DNA of 64,000 bases from Gordionus sp. m RMFG-2023 (Eukaryota > Nematomorpha > Gordioida > Chordodea > Parachordodidae). Each line of letters starts with the position of its first letter. The first letter of the stretch is position 1. Location: NCBI RefSeq assembly GCF_954871325.1, contig NC_088775.1:46973561-47037560 (forward strand). The letters run 5' to 3'. A model generated the notes under the pieces. It did no database searches and was not told the DNA's origin. It worked only from the letters and a program-made list of their open reading frames with translations. Positions 13,401 through 28,400 of the stretch are shown here, in pieces. A program made the translations under genes and the position numbers.

Positions 13401-16400
13401 GTTTTGATTTAAAGTGTTCGTCAAATTAATAAAATATACAGCTTAATTTTGTATGAATATCAAGAACAGGCGAATGGCCTGCATTTTAAAACCTATTTTT
13501 AAGTCTGGAATTCAATCTACTTTTCACCTTGAGTTCGCCATCTTTCAATAATCTCCCATATACACTCAGTTTTGAATCCTCAGGCTTTAGTAAATCAAAA
13601 TGATTTAAGATAATATAGTTAAATTAAGAATTTTTGTATTATTTTGTTTTGTTAAATATCCGATTAAAGAAATAAAAAGAGAGAGCATATGCATGTAACA
13701 ATTTTATTAAGTGGTTCATATATACATTCAAATTACAGTTGTTAGGACATCTATGAATAGCACCTCGTTCCTTAAAATAACCTTTTTCAACAGTTTAATA
13801 ATCTATAATTTTATTGACTGGGTAGGACTTATAAATTTTTACCCTTGAAAAAAAAAATTTAAATTGGATGAATCGGGCAAATTTTTTATCTGATTGGGCC
13901 AGAGACCTAAAAAATAAATCGATGCAGGCTGGGTTGGACAGTAACGCAAATACTTGTATTTAATATATTAAATACAAATATTTTTTTGCATTTGTATTTA
14001 TTTGAATCAAAAAATATTTAATATTTAGCCTATTTGGGTACACCTGGAAGAAGAAAATGTGAGTCAATTTATCTCTCGGTTGAAAATATCGCTGGCTTTA
14101 AGTACTCCTTTATTTATGTATTATATTTCTCATATTTCAGTGGGCTTTCACTTTCCTAATATTAATTGAGAATTTATTAGTTTTTAATATTATAAAAAGA
14201 TCGTAAATATTTTAGTCACCATAATAAATAGAAGCAAAATTTATTAAACAAAAAATTAAAGACGCCATTTAGCGGATAAAATAATATTTCTTTACTTTTA
14301 TAAATAAAAAAAGTTAGTAAATTTTATTTTATAAAAGTATTATTTAATTTTATAAAAGTAATGAAGCTAAAATATCTAATAGATAATTTTTTATACCTGT
14401 CCAAACATTTATTTTATTTATAAAAACTAAATAATTTCAATTTATATTAGGAAAGTGAAAGTCCACTGGAATATAATTGGAAATATAATACATAAATAAA
14501 GGAGTACTTATAGCCGAGCGATATTTAAATAATAAATGATTCATTATGTGGTTAGCCGATCGATATTTCCCAACCGAGCGATAAATACACCCACCTATTT
14601 AGTATTTGTACTTTGAATAATCTAAAAATAAAAAGTATTTTGTATTTATTACGATTTCAAACGAATATAAAAACTCTTTATTTTTTTAAATAAATTAAAT
14701 TTTAAATGTAAATCCATAATTTATTTTCTCTTGTGATGTAAGTTGGCGAAAAAATTAACATCTTATGCGTTTGTCCCATTTTATTTTCAAAATGAATTAT
14801 TAAATATTTATAATTTAATGGTACTTTATAGGCAACTTTTAAAGGCCGAAAACACACCTTTAAAAATTCAAATCTGACATGATGGAGAGGTATCGTTATA
14901 ATATTGCAAAGTGTTATTTTTGCGATGTAAAAGATGAATTAAGCATCAACTTCTATTTTAAATGAAAATGATTTGAAAAAATTCAGATGATTGTTAATAA
15001 AGGAAAGATATTTTAGTGTCAATAATATCAATATGTGGCAAATTTGTTGCAACCTCGGTTTTAAATTATAAAGAATTATCGGTAGCCAATTGTAATATTG
15101 GAAAAATTATGGGTATTTTAGCAGAATTTTGAAAGAAGGTTTCTGCATATAAAGGGTCTGGCATATGGGAGAGCTCGATCCACATCAAACCTCTCATATG
15201 ACGGAAAGGGTTGTGTGCAAATCAACCCCTTTGGAAAGTGACAGTAAGATGACTTCCGATACCATCCTCAAATGCCTCCGCAAAAAGGGTCAGCATTTGG
15301 GATGGTTCATTCCAAAGCTAGAAATCAAATAAGAGTGAGAGAGTCCAAAAATTGATATATATAAAATATTCTACATTTAAAGGATCGCATGAATATGACA
15401 TCACATTTGGAATATCAGCGAAAGAATTGGGATTTCAATTATACATATCAATGGCCAATGACGCTATTTCAATTGTATCCTATGAATTTTAAATATATAT
15501 TTAAAATACATACTTCTTGTTGTTAATTATAAAAAATTATCTAATTTAAAAAAATGAAATATGTTTAGTGTATTTTTGTCTTTATTTTTCAATTCTTCTT
15601 ATTTTACCTAATTCCTAAAAATTAAATAAAAATGTTCAATAAAAAAAATTAAAAGCTTTATGGTGAATTTTGTGGTTATTTTTAATTTTCCACAATTTTC
15701 CGGCAAATATATAAAAAATTATTCGCCAAGATTTGTATTTTTTTTCAAAAATTTTTATAAGGTATTTAAAGTGTTCTAAATAATATGATAGAAATTTTTA
15801 AAATAAAAATTTTAATAAAAAATATAATTTCTTAAAACATATTTGTATTTATATTTCAATATATTTTTTTCAAAATTTGCCCTACCCTGCATAAAAGGCT
15901 CTAATATTTATAAACCAAATAAATTTGTAGAGGTAAAAAAAAGAGAAATATTTTCTTCAAATCATGATAATGATGAGACAGAGAATCGAGCATATAATAA
16001 AAACAAGATAAAATCTTTTTCTTTTTGATCGATGGAATAATTTCGTTTGATAATATTTTTAAAAGAAAACAACCTATTTCTTTTCAAAGATAAAAAAAGA
16101 AGTCCTTTCTTGAATAATTTATAAAAAAAAAGACGAAAAATTTATCACTGTATAAATGGAAAAACATTAAATGTAATGGGATAATCTAAAATCATTTTAA
16201 TATAAAATTTTTGGGACCAGGAATTCTAAACGGCAAAAGGAAAATCTTAGTTTTACATGTTATTTGTAGGAAATGCATAGGTCTACCCTAGTCCGCCTAC
16301 TGTAAAATTGCATTCACAGTTATAAATTGCTAAGCATTCGTGGATCTCTTTTTGCGGAAATCCAGAATTATTCTTTAACTATGTATTGCATGAACATGCG

Positions 16401-19400
16401 ATCCCATATATTTATTTGTTAAATACTTTAAAATCAATATTTTTGCCTGCAAACGGCCAGGTGGCAATTTTTTTTAAATTTTAGGGCCGGCCCGTAGTCT
16501 GAATTTTTAAAAAAAGCTTGTAGGGAAGAAATGTCAAACTCAAAATATTTATTTCATTATCTATTTTCATTTTATACATTAAACTTAAATATTTATTAAT
16601 AATTTTGATAATTTATATTCTATTTATCACCAAATATTATAAGAAAAAAAATATTTCAAACATCCTGTTTTTTTAAGAAAAATTCATTTTATAATTGTGA
16701 CATTCAATCAGGCAAAAAATATGAAAGAGATATAACAAATATTTTCTCAGGCAACGGGTCGGACCTGTTTCTTATTGATGATATAACCGCGGGTGAGTGG
16801 GCTTAACGAGTGGGGGCTGATGGACATCTTTTCAGAATTCTACTCGTTATAATTATTTAAGAACAAAAAATAGAATTATTATTTTTCAAATTCTCTACCT
16901 TATATTTTTGAAGATTGATTCTTGAAGAATATAGCATTAATTCTTTTTTATGCTATTTTCGAAAAAAATAATGATTTCAAAACATGAATAAATATGCAAA
17001 CTTGATATCTACGAAGCTCGATCCGCCCAAAAACCTGACAAGGAACATTTTTAAAAAAAATATTATAAAGGGCTGGGTCGGGAAAAATTGGACAGATTTA
17101 GGCAACTTGTATGAAAATTCTTAACTGGACGGTCCGAGCTCTGTAGACCTTTAATTTAAACGACATACAATCTAATTAATGAACACTTTTAGTATAACTA
17201 GAAAACAAAAGGAGATTAAATGCGTGTTTGCGATTTATCATATTAAAAAATGATTTTTTAGGAAATGAATTCCAAAAAAAAATAAACGGAGAAAATAGGA
17301 TCATATTACCATGGTGAGGCGGCTGATATTCCTTTGTATATCGTTAGTCATTTCCATGTCCTCCGCATCTCGCTTCACTTCGTTCACGTAATCGGTCAAG
17401 TCCTTAAAAGGATTTTTTTAAAGGGGAGGGGGCAGGAATAAAATTAATTGAAACCATATTTTTTAATAAAGAACAAAATCGGATTCCAAAAAAATTATAG
17501 GCGGGATAACGATCTTGATCACCGTTTTTATGTGCATATGGCGAAAAATAAAAACCGCAAGTGAATGAAAAATAAAAATCTAAATTTCGAATAAAAATAA
17601 AATAAATAAATATATTACTTAAATAAATATATTTAAAAAAAGGGAATATAATTGATCACAATTGTAACATTTTCAGAGGTTTTATTGTAAATGATGAACG
17701 ATTTGTGTTATACAAAAATAATCGGAAAGTAACTATCGATAAAATAGCTAACCAGCATAGAATCCAGAGCTTTTAACAAGGCCACCTTTTCGTCTGTATT
17801 ATCGGGGGTGTGTTTGAGCAATTCCTAAAAAATTTGAGGATATTAAATTTCGAAAATTTAAATTCTGATTTATATTCATAATTATCCTTATCTCAATTAT
17901 GATGTGATTGTGTAAATAATTGGATGCTATAATTATTGTCTGTAGTATATTTTTTTATACATTTGTTTAAAATAGTTTTTTTATATAAATTTGAATAATT
18001 ATTTGGAGTTAATTGTATAATAAAGTTTTAATTTAAATTTGGATAATGAAAATCAGACGATATTTATTATGCAATTATAAATATTGTATATATAGACATT
18101 TTTATTTATATAATTATCATTTTTAGTTTAAAATTTTTAGGGATAAAATAAAATAACTTTTTATAAAATATTCATTATTCATTCTTTTTGGTTTTATTTT
18201 AATAATAAATATTAAATTTAGCAAAATTTGTGTAATTCCCACAGCCTCCTATACAACTGAAAAGTGGTGTCGGGGTGAAGAAAATAAAAATTATACCAGG
18301 GACCTAAATATTTCGCCAAGGTTATTAAGGTAAAAAACAATAATTATATATGATATATATATATTAGTATTAAGTCTAGTAATTTTCTTATATTCGATTA
18401 ATTTTGTTAAATTGATGTTTATTAGGTGGCTAGTTAATTCTCTGTAAATGTATATAAATCATTTAATTTGTTTGACATTTTAGTTAATAATATTATTTTG
18501 ATTTAAATAGTGATCATTTTCCTAAGTTTCGCTTTATGAGTAAGTATAAGAAGAAATGCGACCTGTATAAAAATTGATGGAAAAATTGTGGAGGAGGTTA
18601 AAAAATTGATATAGAAAAAGATACTGTAAGGCAGGAAACAAAAGGGAGACAATTTAGATAATTTGCTTGATAATAATAATTTGTTTGAATTTTGTTAATT
18701 ATAAATCAAGTAATAATAATAAAAGTACAGATAAGGCAAGAGATACAAATTTGAAAGTAGGAATTTAGAAATATATAGAACAAATTGCGAATTGTAAAGA
18801 TAGGCGAAATATTGTATTAGAATTTTTTTTAAAGAAAAATGGATGCCCGAGAATTAAGATAAAGATAGAGGAAGCAGAAATATGTTTTTATTAGATACAG
18901 TAGCTGAAATTAGCCTGATGAGTGTAAAAGATTTTTTTAGATTTTGGCTAGAAAAGGAATTTGTTGTTAAAAAAAATAAGAGCCAAACAATTAGATGGTA
19001 GCATAGTTAAAATTTTAGGTTAATAAAGTTACCTGGAATTAATAATGGTATAACTTTATGGATAATCACATTGAAAATTGTGCCAATTTTAGGTTGGTGT
19101 TAAATAGCTCCTGAATACAATTGGTGAAATTATTTTGAAACTGTATCTGAAATTAACGAGGTAAATAGAAATAGTTATATTGATAAGATTAAGTTACCCA
19201 GTATAGAAGTTAAACAAGATTTAGTTCTCGTCACACCCGAATTTTTGATTAGATATAGAGACAAGATAGAAAAGAATAATGTATCAAGAGATATAAATTT
19301 AATAGAGGTAACTCCAGTTTAAACAAACAGATAGTTAATAGAACTGAAAGAGATTGTTGAAAGTAAATTCTGCCATGAAATAAATAATATTTTAAATCAG

Positions 19401-22400
19401 TACAAGGAGGTTTTTAAAGAGGAATTAAGTACTCTAAAAAATGTTGAAGTAGCTATAAAATTATTGAAAAATTACCAGGCTAAATTTTGTGGATTAAGAA
19501 GATTACTGCTTCCTTGGATAGAAGAAATAGATAATGAACTAAATAAATGGTTAAAAGGAGGAATAATAGGACCAATAGTTCATAGCGTCTAGGCGACACC
19601 GCTAGTCCCCATAAGAAACCCAGATAATAGCTTGAAATTATGCATAGATTATAGAATATCGTTAAACCCATGGATTATAAGTAAAATATCCTTTACCAAG
19701 TATAGAGCAATTATTCGCTAATCTAAAAGGAGCGACATTTTTTCGAAGATAGATTTTCCTAATGCTTATTTACAAATTAAGGTGAACGAGAATACAAGTA
19801 AAATTTTAACAATCAAACACATAGAGGGCTGTTTACATTCTGCCGATTACCGTTTGGGTTGAAAGTATGTACCCCAGTATTTCAAAGAGAGTGCTTGTAT
19901 TATTTAGACGATGTTTTGATATCAGGTAAAACAGAACAGGAACATAATACGAGATTAATTAAAGTGTTAAACATAATTTTAGAAAATGGTTAAAGAGCTA
20001 ATATAAAAAAAAAGTTTTTGGAGTAAAGGAAATAACGTATTTAGGACATATAATAAAAGGAAATGAAATTCTCCAATTGCAAAAATATAGAAAAGATTGT
20101 GAACATGAGAGCACCGAAAAACAGAATTACAAGCGTTTTTAGGAGCTGCTAATTATTATCATCGTTTCATACAGAATTTTGCAGAGATAAATACACTGTT
20201 GAATAAGTTATTGAAGAAAATAAAAAATTTGAATGGGGAGTAATATATAATTAAAGTTTTGAAATATTAAAGATAAAGATGATAGAAAAACCTATTCTGA
20301 AATGTTTTAATGAGACATTAAATATTATATTAGCTGTGGATGCATCTAATGAAGGTATAGGAGGAGCTTTTACAAATTGTTGATAATGTGGAGAAACCAA
20401 TTTTATTTTTGTCCAGAGAATTTAACAGTACTGAAAAGAACTACTTGACAACAGAAAAGGAAGCTTTAGGTCAGATTTGGTTTGACTAAGTGTAGAGTTT
20501 AATTATTAGGTTGAAAGTTTATATTATATACGTATCACAAACCATCGTTAGATTTGTTCACAAAAGACAATAAAGAATTGATGATTTCACCGAGGTTGCA
20601 AAAATGGTTAATATTAGTTGGTAATTTAAATTTTGAAATAAGATTCAGAGCGGGTAAGCAAAATTGTTTACCAGATTATTATCGAGACTGTTTAATAAAA
20701 AAGTGAAAACAAAGTTATAGAGCCCATAATTAATTATTTAGAGTATATTAACGAAGATAAATTAAATATTAATATTATAAAATATTTGAAGGTAGATATA
20801 AGAGAAAAGCCTATAACTTTTGAGTTAGTCGATATCCAAGCAAGATAAAGAATTAATGAGAATTAGAGCTGTTTGAAAGGGGAAATAGAATGGAAAAGTG
20901 AAGACAAAGCGTTTAAAAGAGTGAAATAAATATAGAAACAATTGTTTAATGAGAGGATATCGCTTAGTTACTGAATATATTAAGAAAAGACATTTTAGCA
21001 GCGGTACATACAGGACATCAAGGTATAAAAGAATAAAGCACGAGAGTATATTTGATGGCCCAAAATGAATAGTGAGATAGAAGAAGTAGCTAAGAGTTGT
21101 ACATGTAATATGTGTGTTAATGTACCAGCAAAAAACAAGGAAGATAAATGGCAGATAAGAACATTCCAAGTGAAAGAATACACGTAGATTTTATAGAATA
21201 TGAAAATAAAAAATATTTTATCATGGTAGATGCTGGTCCAAAATGGATAAATTGTCAACAAGTGTCAGGTTTGTCAACAAAAGTAGCTTTGGATAAGGTA
21301 AAAGATTTTGTAGGTAAATATGAGTTAATGAAAACGTTAGTATCAGATGTAGGTCAGCGTTAAAAGGCAAAGCATTTGGCAAGTTATGTGATAGATGAAA
21401 GATTGAACATTTATTTTCGCCACCACATGATCCAAGATGTAATGAGCAAGCTGAACGAATGGTAGCTATGTTTAAATGTTGGTTAAAAAAAGAAAAATAT
21501 GTAGAAGGAAAATGATGGTTATCCTTATTAGCATACAACAACACTAAGATGATCAAAGGAAATTCGCCAGCAGAGATGATTTTAGGTAGGAAAACAAGAA
21601 CTGAATTAGATTGTTTGAAAGAAAAAGAAAAGCATAAAGAGATTATAGGTTTTGAAAAATTTAAAATAGGAAGTTAAGTTTGGATACTGCTGTTTGATGG
21701 TCCAATTAAATGGGGGAAGGGTGTAGTAAGGAAAAATATAGGAAAAAGAAAAGTTGAGGTAGAAATTGAAGGACAAGCAGGAACCTGGTCAAGACATATT
21801 AATCAGTTAAGACCTATATGTGTAGGGCAAGAATAATAACGGGTTTTCAAATTGATGACAATAAATGATTTGTTTTTTTGTACAAGTGAGAATTATGAGA
21901 ATCATAATTTGGTGTGCTTGAAATTTGATGATAAAAATAAATGATTTGTTTTTAACAAGTGATATAGTATTATGAGATAATTTTTATGTTGGGAAAATTT
22001 ATGATAGACATAATGGATTTGTTTTTTTAACAAGTTGTGCTAGAATTATGAGAATCATAATTTTATGTATATTATAGTTCATGATAGACATAAATGACAT
22101 TTTGGCAATGATAAAGATGTTTGATAACAAGTTGTGTTAGAATTATGAGTCATAATGTTTTTAGTGTTTAAATACATATGTTGGTAATATTATAAAATTT
22201 GGAAAGTTAGAAATAGAGTAAAGAAAAAGAAATTATAAATTAATTCTTTTGTAGATGGCTTCATATTTTCGAGTAAGAAACAAGATCATAAAAATAGAGA
22301 TCCGTGAAGTAGATGGATCGGCTGAGTCAAGAAATTGAATGAATGCCGCCAGGGAAGAAGCCCAGCAGAGGTATGGAGAAAGCATATAAGATCGGCTAAG

Positions 22401-25400
22401 ACGTGCTTTCTCGGACAAGGGAAGGGAGTCAGATTGTGTTAAAAGGAGAAAAATAGCGTGCTAGTCACGCGGTGGTGATCACGTGATGAGGATGTGTCCA
22501 ACAACTTGGCTTTGTTTATTTCAGTAGGCTCAATCTATTTTTTATTTTTTGTCTTTTATTCTTAATTTTTTAATCTCGTATATCTTTTATAAAAAAATAT
22601 TTTTAACCATATAATACAGTTTTATAAATACTTTAAAAAAATTTTCATGTCATGACATTATATAATTTAAAATAAAGGAAATAACCTTGATCAAAATGTG
22701 GTATCTGAGAATTCTTTGCATAGGTAACGCTATGAGGTCTCTCAAATGAAATTTCCCCTGGCTAGCGCTTATTTGGCATTCCTTTTTTAATAGTTAAAGA
22801 GAAAGGAAATAATATTATTATTGCTATTAACTAGTAGTTATTTAAACTCAAATTTTTTTATAGAGCGTTTTTAAAATATAAATTCAGCATATATAAACTA
22901 TCTACTACCTTGTGAATTTCATACAATTTGGTCAAAAATTCTGGTATATGGTTTATCATGAGAAATATTTGTAGGGTATAATGCCTGTAATTCAACGGGC
23001 AGGTTAACTATATCTGAAATACGATTTGAAATAAGAGTATTTTAAAGTTAACGCGCTCTACAAATAATGTACGTTATAAAAATTTACTAAAACCTTAGGT
23101 CCATACATTTCGCAAAAATACAAAATCCTGGATGATGACATATATATTATTAATTTATTAACAATTATATCGAACTCATGATTGAGCACTTGAGAAAAAA
23201 AAGGTGATGACGCTTATGATCGTTTCTAGTGTTGTTAATCGACTGAGTCGAGTCGACGTAGTCGAAAACAGCGCCAAGTTTTGGGTCGAAAAAATCGAAT
23301 TAACTGACTTGAGATATGTACTTGGGTCGTGAACTCAAGTCGACTCGAGGCGTGAATTCAAGTCGATTCGAGGCATGAACATGAGTCTAATATTTCAAAT
23401 TATTTTTTATTATTAATTAACAATTATTTTTTACTTTATAATTCCAATTAGTCGTGAATACGAATTATATATTTGAGTAGATTAGAGGACGAATAAATTA
23501 AATTAGTTATTAATAATTAAGATAATTATTCTGCTTTTTATATTTTTTTATTTTAGACTTGTAACTTGAGTGGTGAATACTAATTATATAAATGAGCCGA
23601 CTAGAGGACGAATATTTCAAATTTATTATTAAGAAATTTATTTTTTACATTTTTTACTTTAGACTTCCAACTGATTCGACTAGAGGACGAATAGTTCTAT
23701 GAACTTGAGTCGACTAGAGGACGAATATTTTAAAATAGTTTTTATTATTAATTGACCAAACAATTATTTTCTACTATATACTTCCAATATGAGTCGTGAA
23801 TATTCAAATGATATCGAGTTCAATTTTGCATGTTACTTTAGGCTAAATAATTAGTGTTGCTAAATGGCTATAATTTAGTTGATTTAAATTAACATTTTAT
23901 CCAAAACAAATTTGATACTTCATTATCTTATTCCACATTTTATTGATCAAATAAGTTCTTATTTACATTTTTTGACTGAATACTGTATTGTCAAATAATA
24001 AAATATTTAGCAGCTATATGAATATCTTAACCAATATTTGAATTTTATATAAGAAAGGCAAATAATAATCAAAACTATGAGCGGGCGGGTGAATTTTCTA
24101 GCACTCCTCATCTGTATTTAATATATATTTAGTATTTTATTTTTATTGTCCCTTTTTTAATCATTCTTTTAGATAATTATTTTATCTATTCATTAATTGT
24201 TAATAACTATTAATATTTCGATCTTAGCAAATAATTATTTTTATCTTGAGTAATTGTGATGTAATATTGTTTTAAATCTTTGTGGTAAGATCTATAACAA
24301 CTATAATCTTATAATATTATTTAGCATTTAAAATTTATTTCTTACAAAATCAACATGTGTTTCCATTACTATATCATAATTTATAATAATTTTTTTAAGA
24401 ATCATATCCAGTGTAAATAAAAAAATATATATTATCATACAAACGATTAAATATAATACAATACAATAATAATATGATTTGTTGTAAACATTTCCATAAT
24501 GTGAAAAAACATTCTTAGATAGTTAAATAACTTTCCATAATTATTGTATTTTAAAATATATTTTAATAAAAGTTTTTAAACTTTAATGAAGATTAACCTC
24601 AAAGTTATGAATCGAATATAGTTTTTTTTAGGTTTTGGACATAAGTTTAAGTGGGAAAATGAGAATTTTAAAAAAAAATTTCTAAGATTTTTACAATAAC
24701 TTTTTTTTAAAAATACATTGTAAATTTGTAATTTTAAAATATTATTACAATATATTAATTTTTACTTTTAGTTATTTAAAGAATGAAAATCAGGATAAGA
24801 AATTTGAATTATTTCTTAATATGACTGAAAATTCGAGTTTAGGGTTTTCAGATAATTCTTTTTTGTTTAGATTTATTTTATGATCAATTCGAGACACCAA
24901 AATAAAATAAAATATTTATTGATATAAATAAAATATTAGACAATACAAATCAATTATAAATTTAATCATAAAGAAATGCATCGAATTCCATTTTCAATGA
25001 ACTTTGTGGTTTGAGAATAAAAATTGTATGTAAAATAACTGCTCAAAATACTCTTAACAATTACAATAACTTCTATTCGGTTAATGGGGTTAGGAGAATT
25101 CGATCGGTGTTGATTTTTAATAACTCCGAAAAATTTTCGATCGAATTTAATTGTGGTGAATAGGTTAGTAAAAATATAATATTTGGATAATTTTCACTAA
25201 TTATCCTCTCTCTATTTCAGATAACACCTCGAGAGAGGTGTATCTAATATATATAAAGTTAGTAAATAATCGAATATTATATTAACAAACCTGAAACTGG
25301 AGTTAACTTTCCATAATTATTGTAAAAAAAATTTGATAAAAACACACCCTTTTTTAAAAACTTGAAAGAAAATGTTGTGAAAACCATTATTATTTTTAAA

Positions 25401-28400
25401 AATTTCCAATAATTTTACTTAAATTAAAACTTCTAATAATTCTTTTTTAAATTTGCGACAATTTTAATTTTCTATTTTTAAATTTATGAAAAAAATTTCC
25501 GATTAAAAACTATATTTCTATTTTTAAATGTCAGATTTTACAATCGCTAGTATTTTGAATCTATCTCCAGTTTCAGGTTTGTTAATGTTGTAACATTATA
25601 TATTTTTCATGTTTATTTTTGGGATTATTGATTTTTTATGTAATGTTGTCGAAAATATTATTTTATAATGTTTTTTAAAAAAAGATATATATTTTTTTAG
25701 ATATATTTTAATTTATAAAAGGTTTTCGAAATAATTATAATTATTATTCTTATGAGAAAATTTAAAAATAAAAGAATAAAAAAATGTTTTGCGTAATTAT
25801 TTGCGTTTAGTTAACTGTTTCATCTGAGTCTCATATCAGTAGTCACAATAATTTTACTGTTTCCTCAAATTCTCATATCTTTAATTGTAACAATTTGGTG
25901 CCGTTTTTTAAAAAAAATAAAATAAAGAAACCTACAAGGTTATTCGGCATAAAGCAAGTATTAATCACTATACGAAAATTACAAAGTAAAATTTTGAAGG
26001 TAGAGGTAAAATATATTTTTAATTTTATTTTGAAATGTACTTTTGTATAACAGTAATTATGACCATACTCACTCTTATATATTTGTTATCATTAACTAAA
26101 GTAAAAATATTTTTAATAAAGGCTTAAATTAATTTTTTATAATTTTATCTGTTCAAAAATCATAAATATAAAAGTTATTTATAAAAATTATATAAAACCA
26201 ATTACGAAAAACGATTAATAAAATATATAAAAATTGAAGTATAAAAGATTTTAATTTTTTTTTAACCATGTTTAATCGTAGACAAAGTATAAAGACGTTT
26301 AAATATGTGGAATGCAGTAATAATTATTTTTATTTAATTTTAACTGTACTTATTGGATTAATCTATGTATGGAGTAGAAATAGATTAAAGAGTATATTAA
26401 AGAAAAAGATTAAAATGAATGGAAAAATTGATGAAAGGGAAAAAATTATTGATAATATATCTAAATTTAAAGGTGAAATAATGGAAATATGGAAAGAAAA
26501 TATCATTGGCGATATTAAAAAGGAAATTAATATCGTTAGAGATACTGTAGAAGAAAATAAATTTGAAAAATTAAAGTTGGAAATGGATAAAATTAAAAGA
26601 AAATAGAAGAAAGAAAAAATAAAGGGGTCGAAATAAGTAAAATGGAAATAAAAAATTTTAAATAGAAGAAAGGGGAATTAAAGAAGTAATAATAAATGAA
26701 TTGGAAAAATTAAAATTGGAAATTGTAAAAAATGAAAAAGATAAGGAAGAAATGAAAAGAAAGGAAATTGAGATAAGGAAGATATTAAGGGAAGATATTG
26801 AACGTGAAAAAGGGAAGAAGAGGAAATAGAAAATAAAAAGAAGAAATGGAGAAAGTTGAGGCAAAAAAAATGGAGAAGGAAATTTTTAAATTGGAAGTAG
26901 AAAAAATGAGAATAAAAATAATAGAAATAGAGGAGCAAATAAAAAAAAGAAAAATGAATCTGAGCATAATTATGAAAATAATAAGGGAAAATGTTTATCA
27001 AAGAGAAGATGGCAGAAATCGACAGATAATAAGGGGGCTAAATGAACCATGTTTTATTTGCGGAAAATATGGTGATATAAGCCTAGATTGTAATGAAAGA
27101 ATTATGCAGAAAGCTCTACCAATTGTTGTGGAAGATGCGGAAATACTGGTCACAATACGGAAAAATGTAATGTTTCAGCTTTTAAAATAGAAGAAAATGT
27201 ACAAAAGGTAAGGTCATGTTCAAATTGTGGAAGAACAGGACATACTTCGGATAAATGTTTCAGAAGATAACAAACAGGTATCAATGCGTTTCCATCAGTT
27301 GCGTTTCCACTTGTTAAAAACGGGTTACCAGGAACGAATATTAAAAATGAATATAATAATGTAATACCTAAAGAAATGAAAAATGAAGAAAATAATGCTC
27401 AAGTAATAACTTATTTTCGGTGTAGAAATATTGAACATTATGCACGGGAGTCCTGTAGTATGACTATATGATATTAAAATAAAAACATTTGGAGGAGTTA
27501 CATCAAAAACAATTGGATCAAATGAAAGAAAGTATAAATAAAAATAAAGTAAAAGATAATAATGAAATGGAAAGAAAAAATGAAGGAAATGGAAATAACA
27601 CTTATGGGATTTGTAAAAATATGTTAGGAGATGTAACACAAAAGAATATACAAATATGCAATTTACCGATTTTAAAGTTGGAAGATAAAAAAAATTTTGG
27701 TCAATGTCCAAGAGTAAAAGTGAATGTAGGAAATAAAGAAATTTCGATGTTATTAGATACAGGGGCAACAATATCTGTAATGGGGTATGATGAATTTTAC
27801 AAATTATGGCCGAATGAACCCATAATTAGAAGATAAAATGAGGGTAAAACAATTGAATGGTTCACAAATTATGGTATTGGGAAAAGTAAATTTACCTGTA
27901 TTAATAAATAGAGAATTAATAAATTTGGATCTTTGGATATTGAAGAAAAAATTGATACAGTTTTGGGATGGAATTGGATATCAAAATTTGGATTAGAAAA
28001 TATTGTGTTGAATATATGTCAAGGGAAAAATGATAATAAAAATATTGAAATATTAAAAAAATATGAAAGGGAGGTAGATGTTAAAATTTTGGGAAATAAA
28101 TTGATGAAAAATTAAATTTTAGAGAATATTAAAATTGAGAATATGGTAAATAATAATCAAGAAATTTGTGATAATGAAAAAAATGAAACTTTGGAAAATA
28201 AAATGCTAAAAAATAGTGAGATTAAAAATGTTTAAATAATTCTGAGGAAATTCAGAAAAATAAAAAAATTATAAGTGATAAAATTGGTCAGGAGAAGCCT
28301 GATATTTTGGATAATAAAAAGGACATAAGTATAATGCCTGATGCGGAAATTAAAAAAAAATATTGATTTGGAAATTAATAATATTTCGGTTCATTTGGAA

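Noticed and set aside
21221-21556. Minus-strand open frames of about 90-110 codons
   Set aside because: They are antisense shadows of the integrase region of the Ty3/gypsy fossil.
26658-27001. Minus-strand phenylalanine/serine-rich frames
   Set aside because: They are antisense to the lysine/glutamate-rich gag-like coding region on the plus strand.
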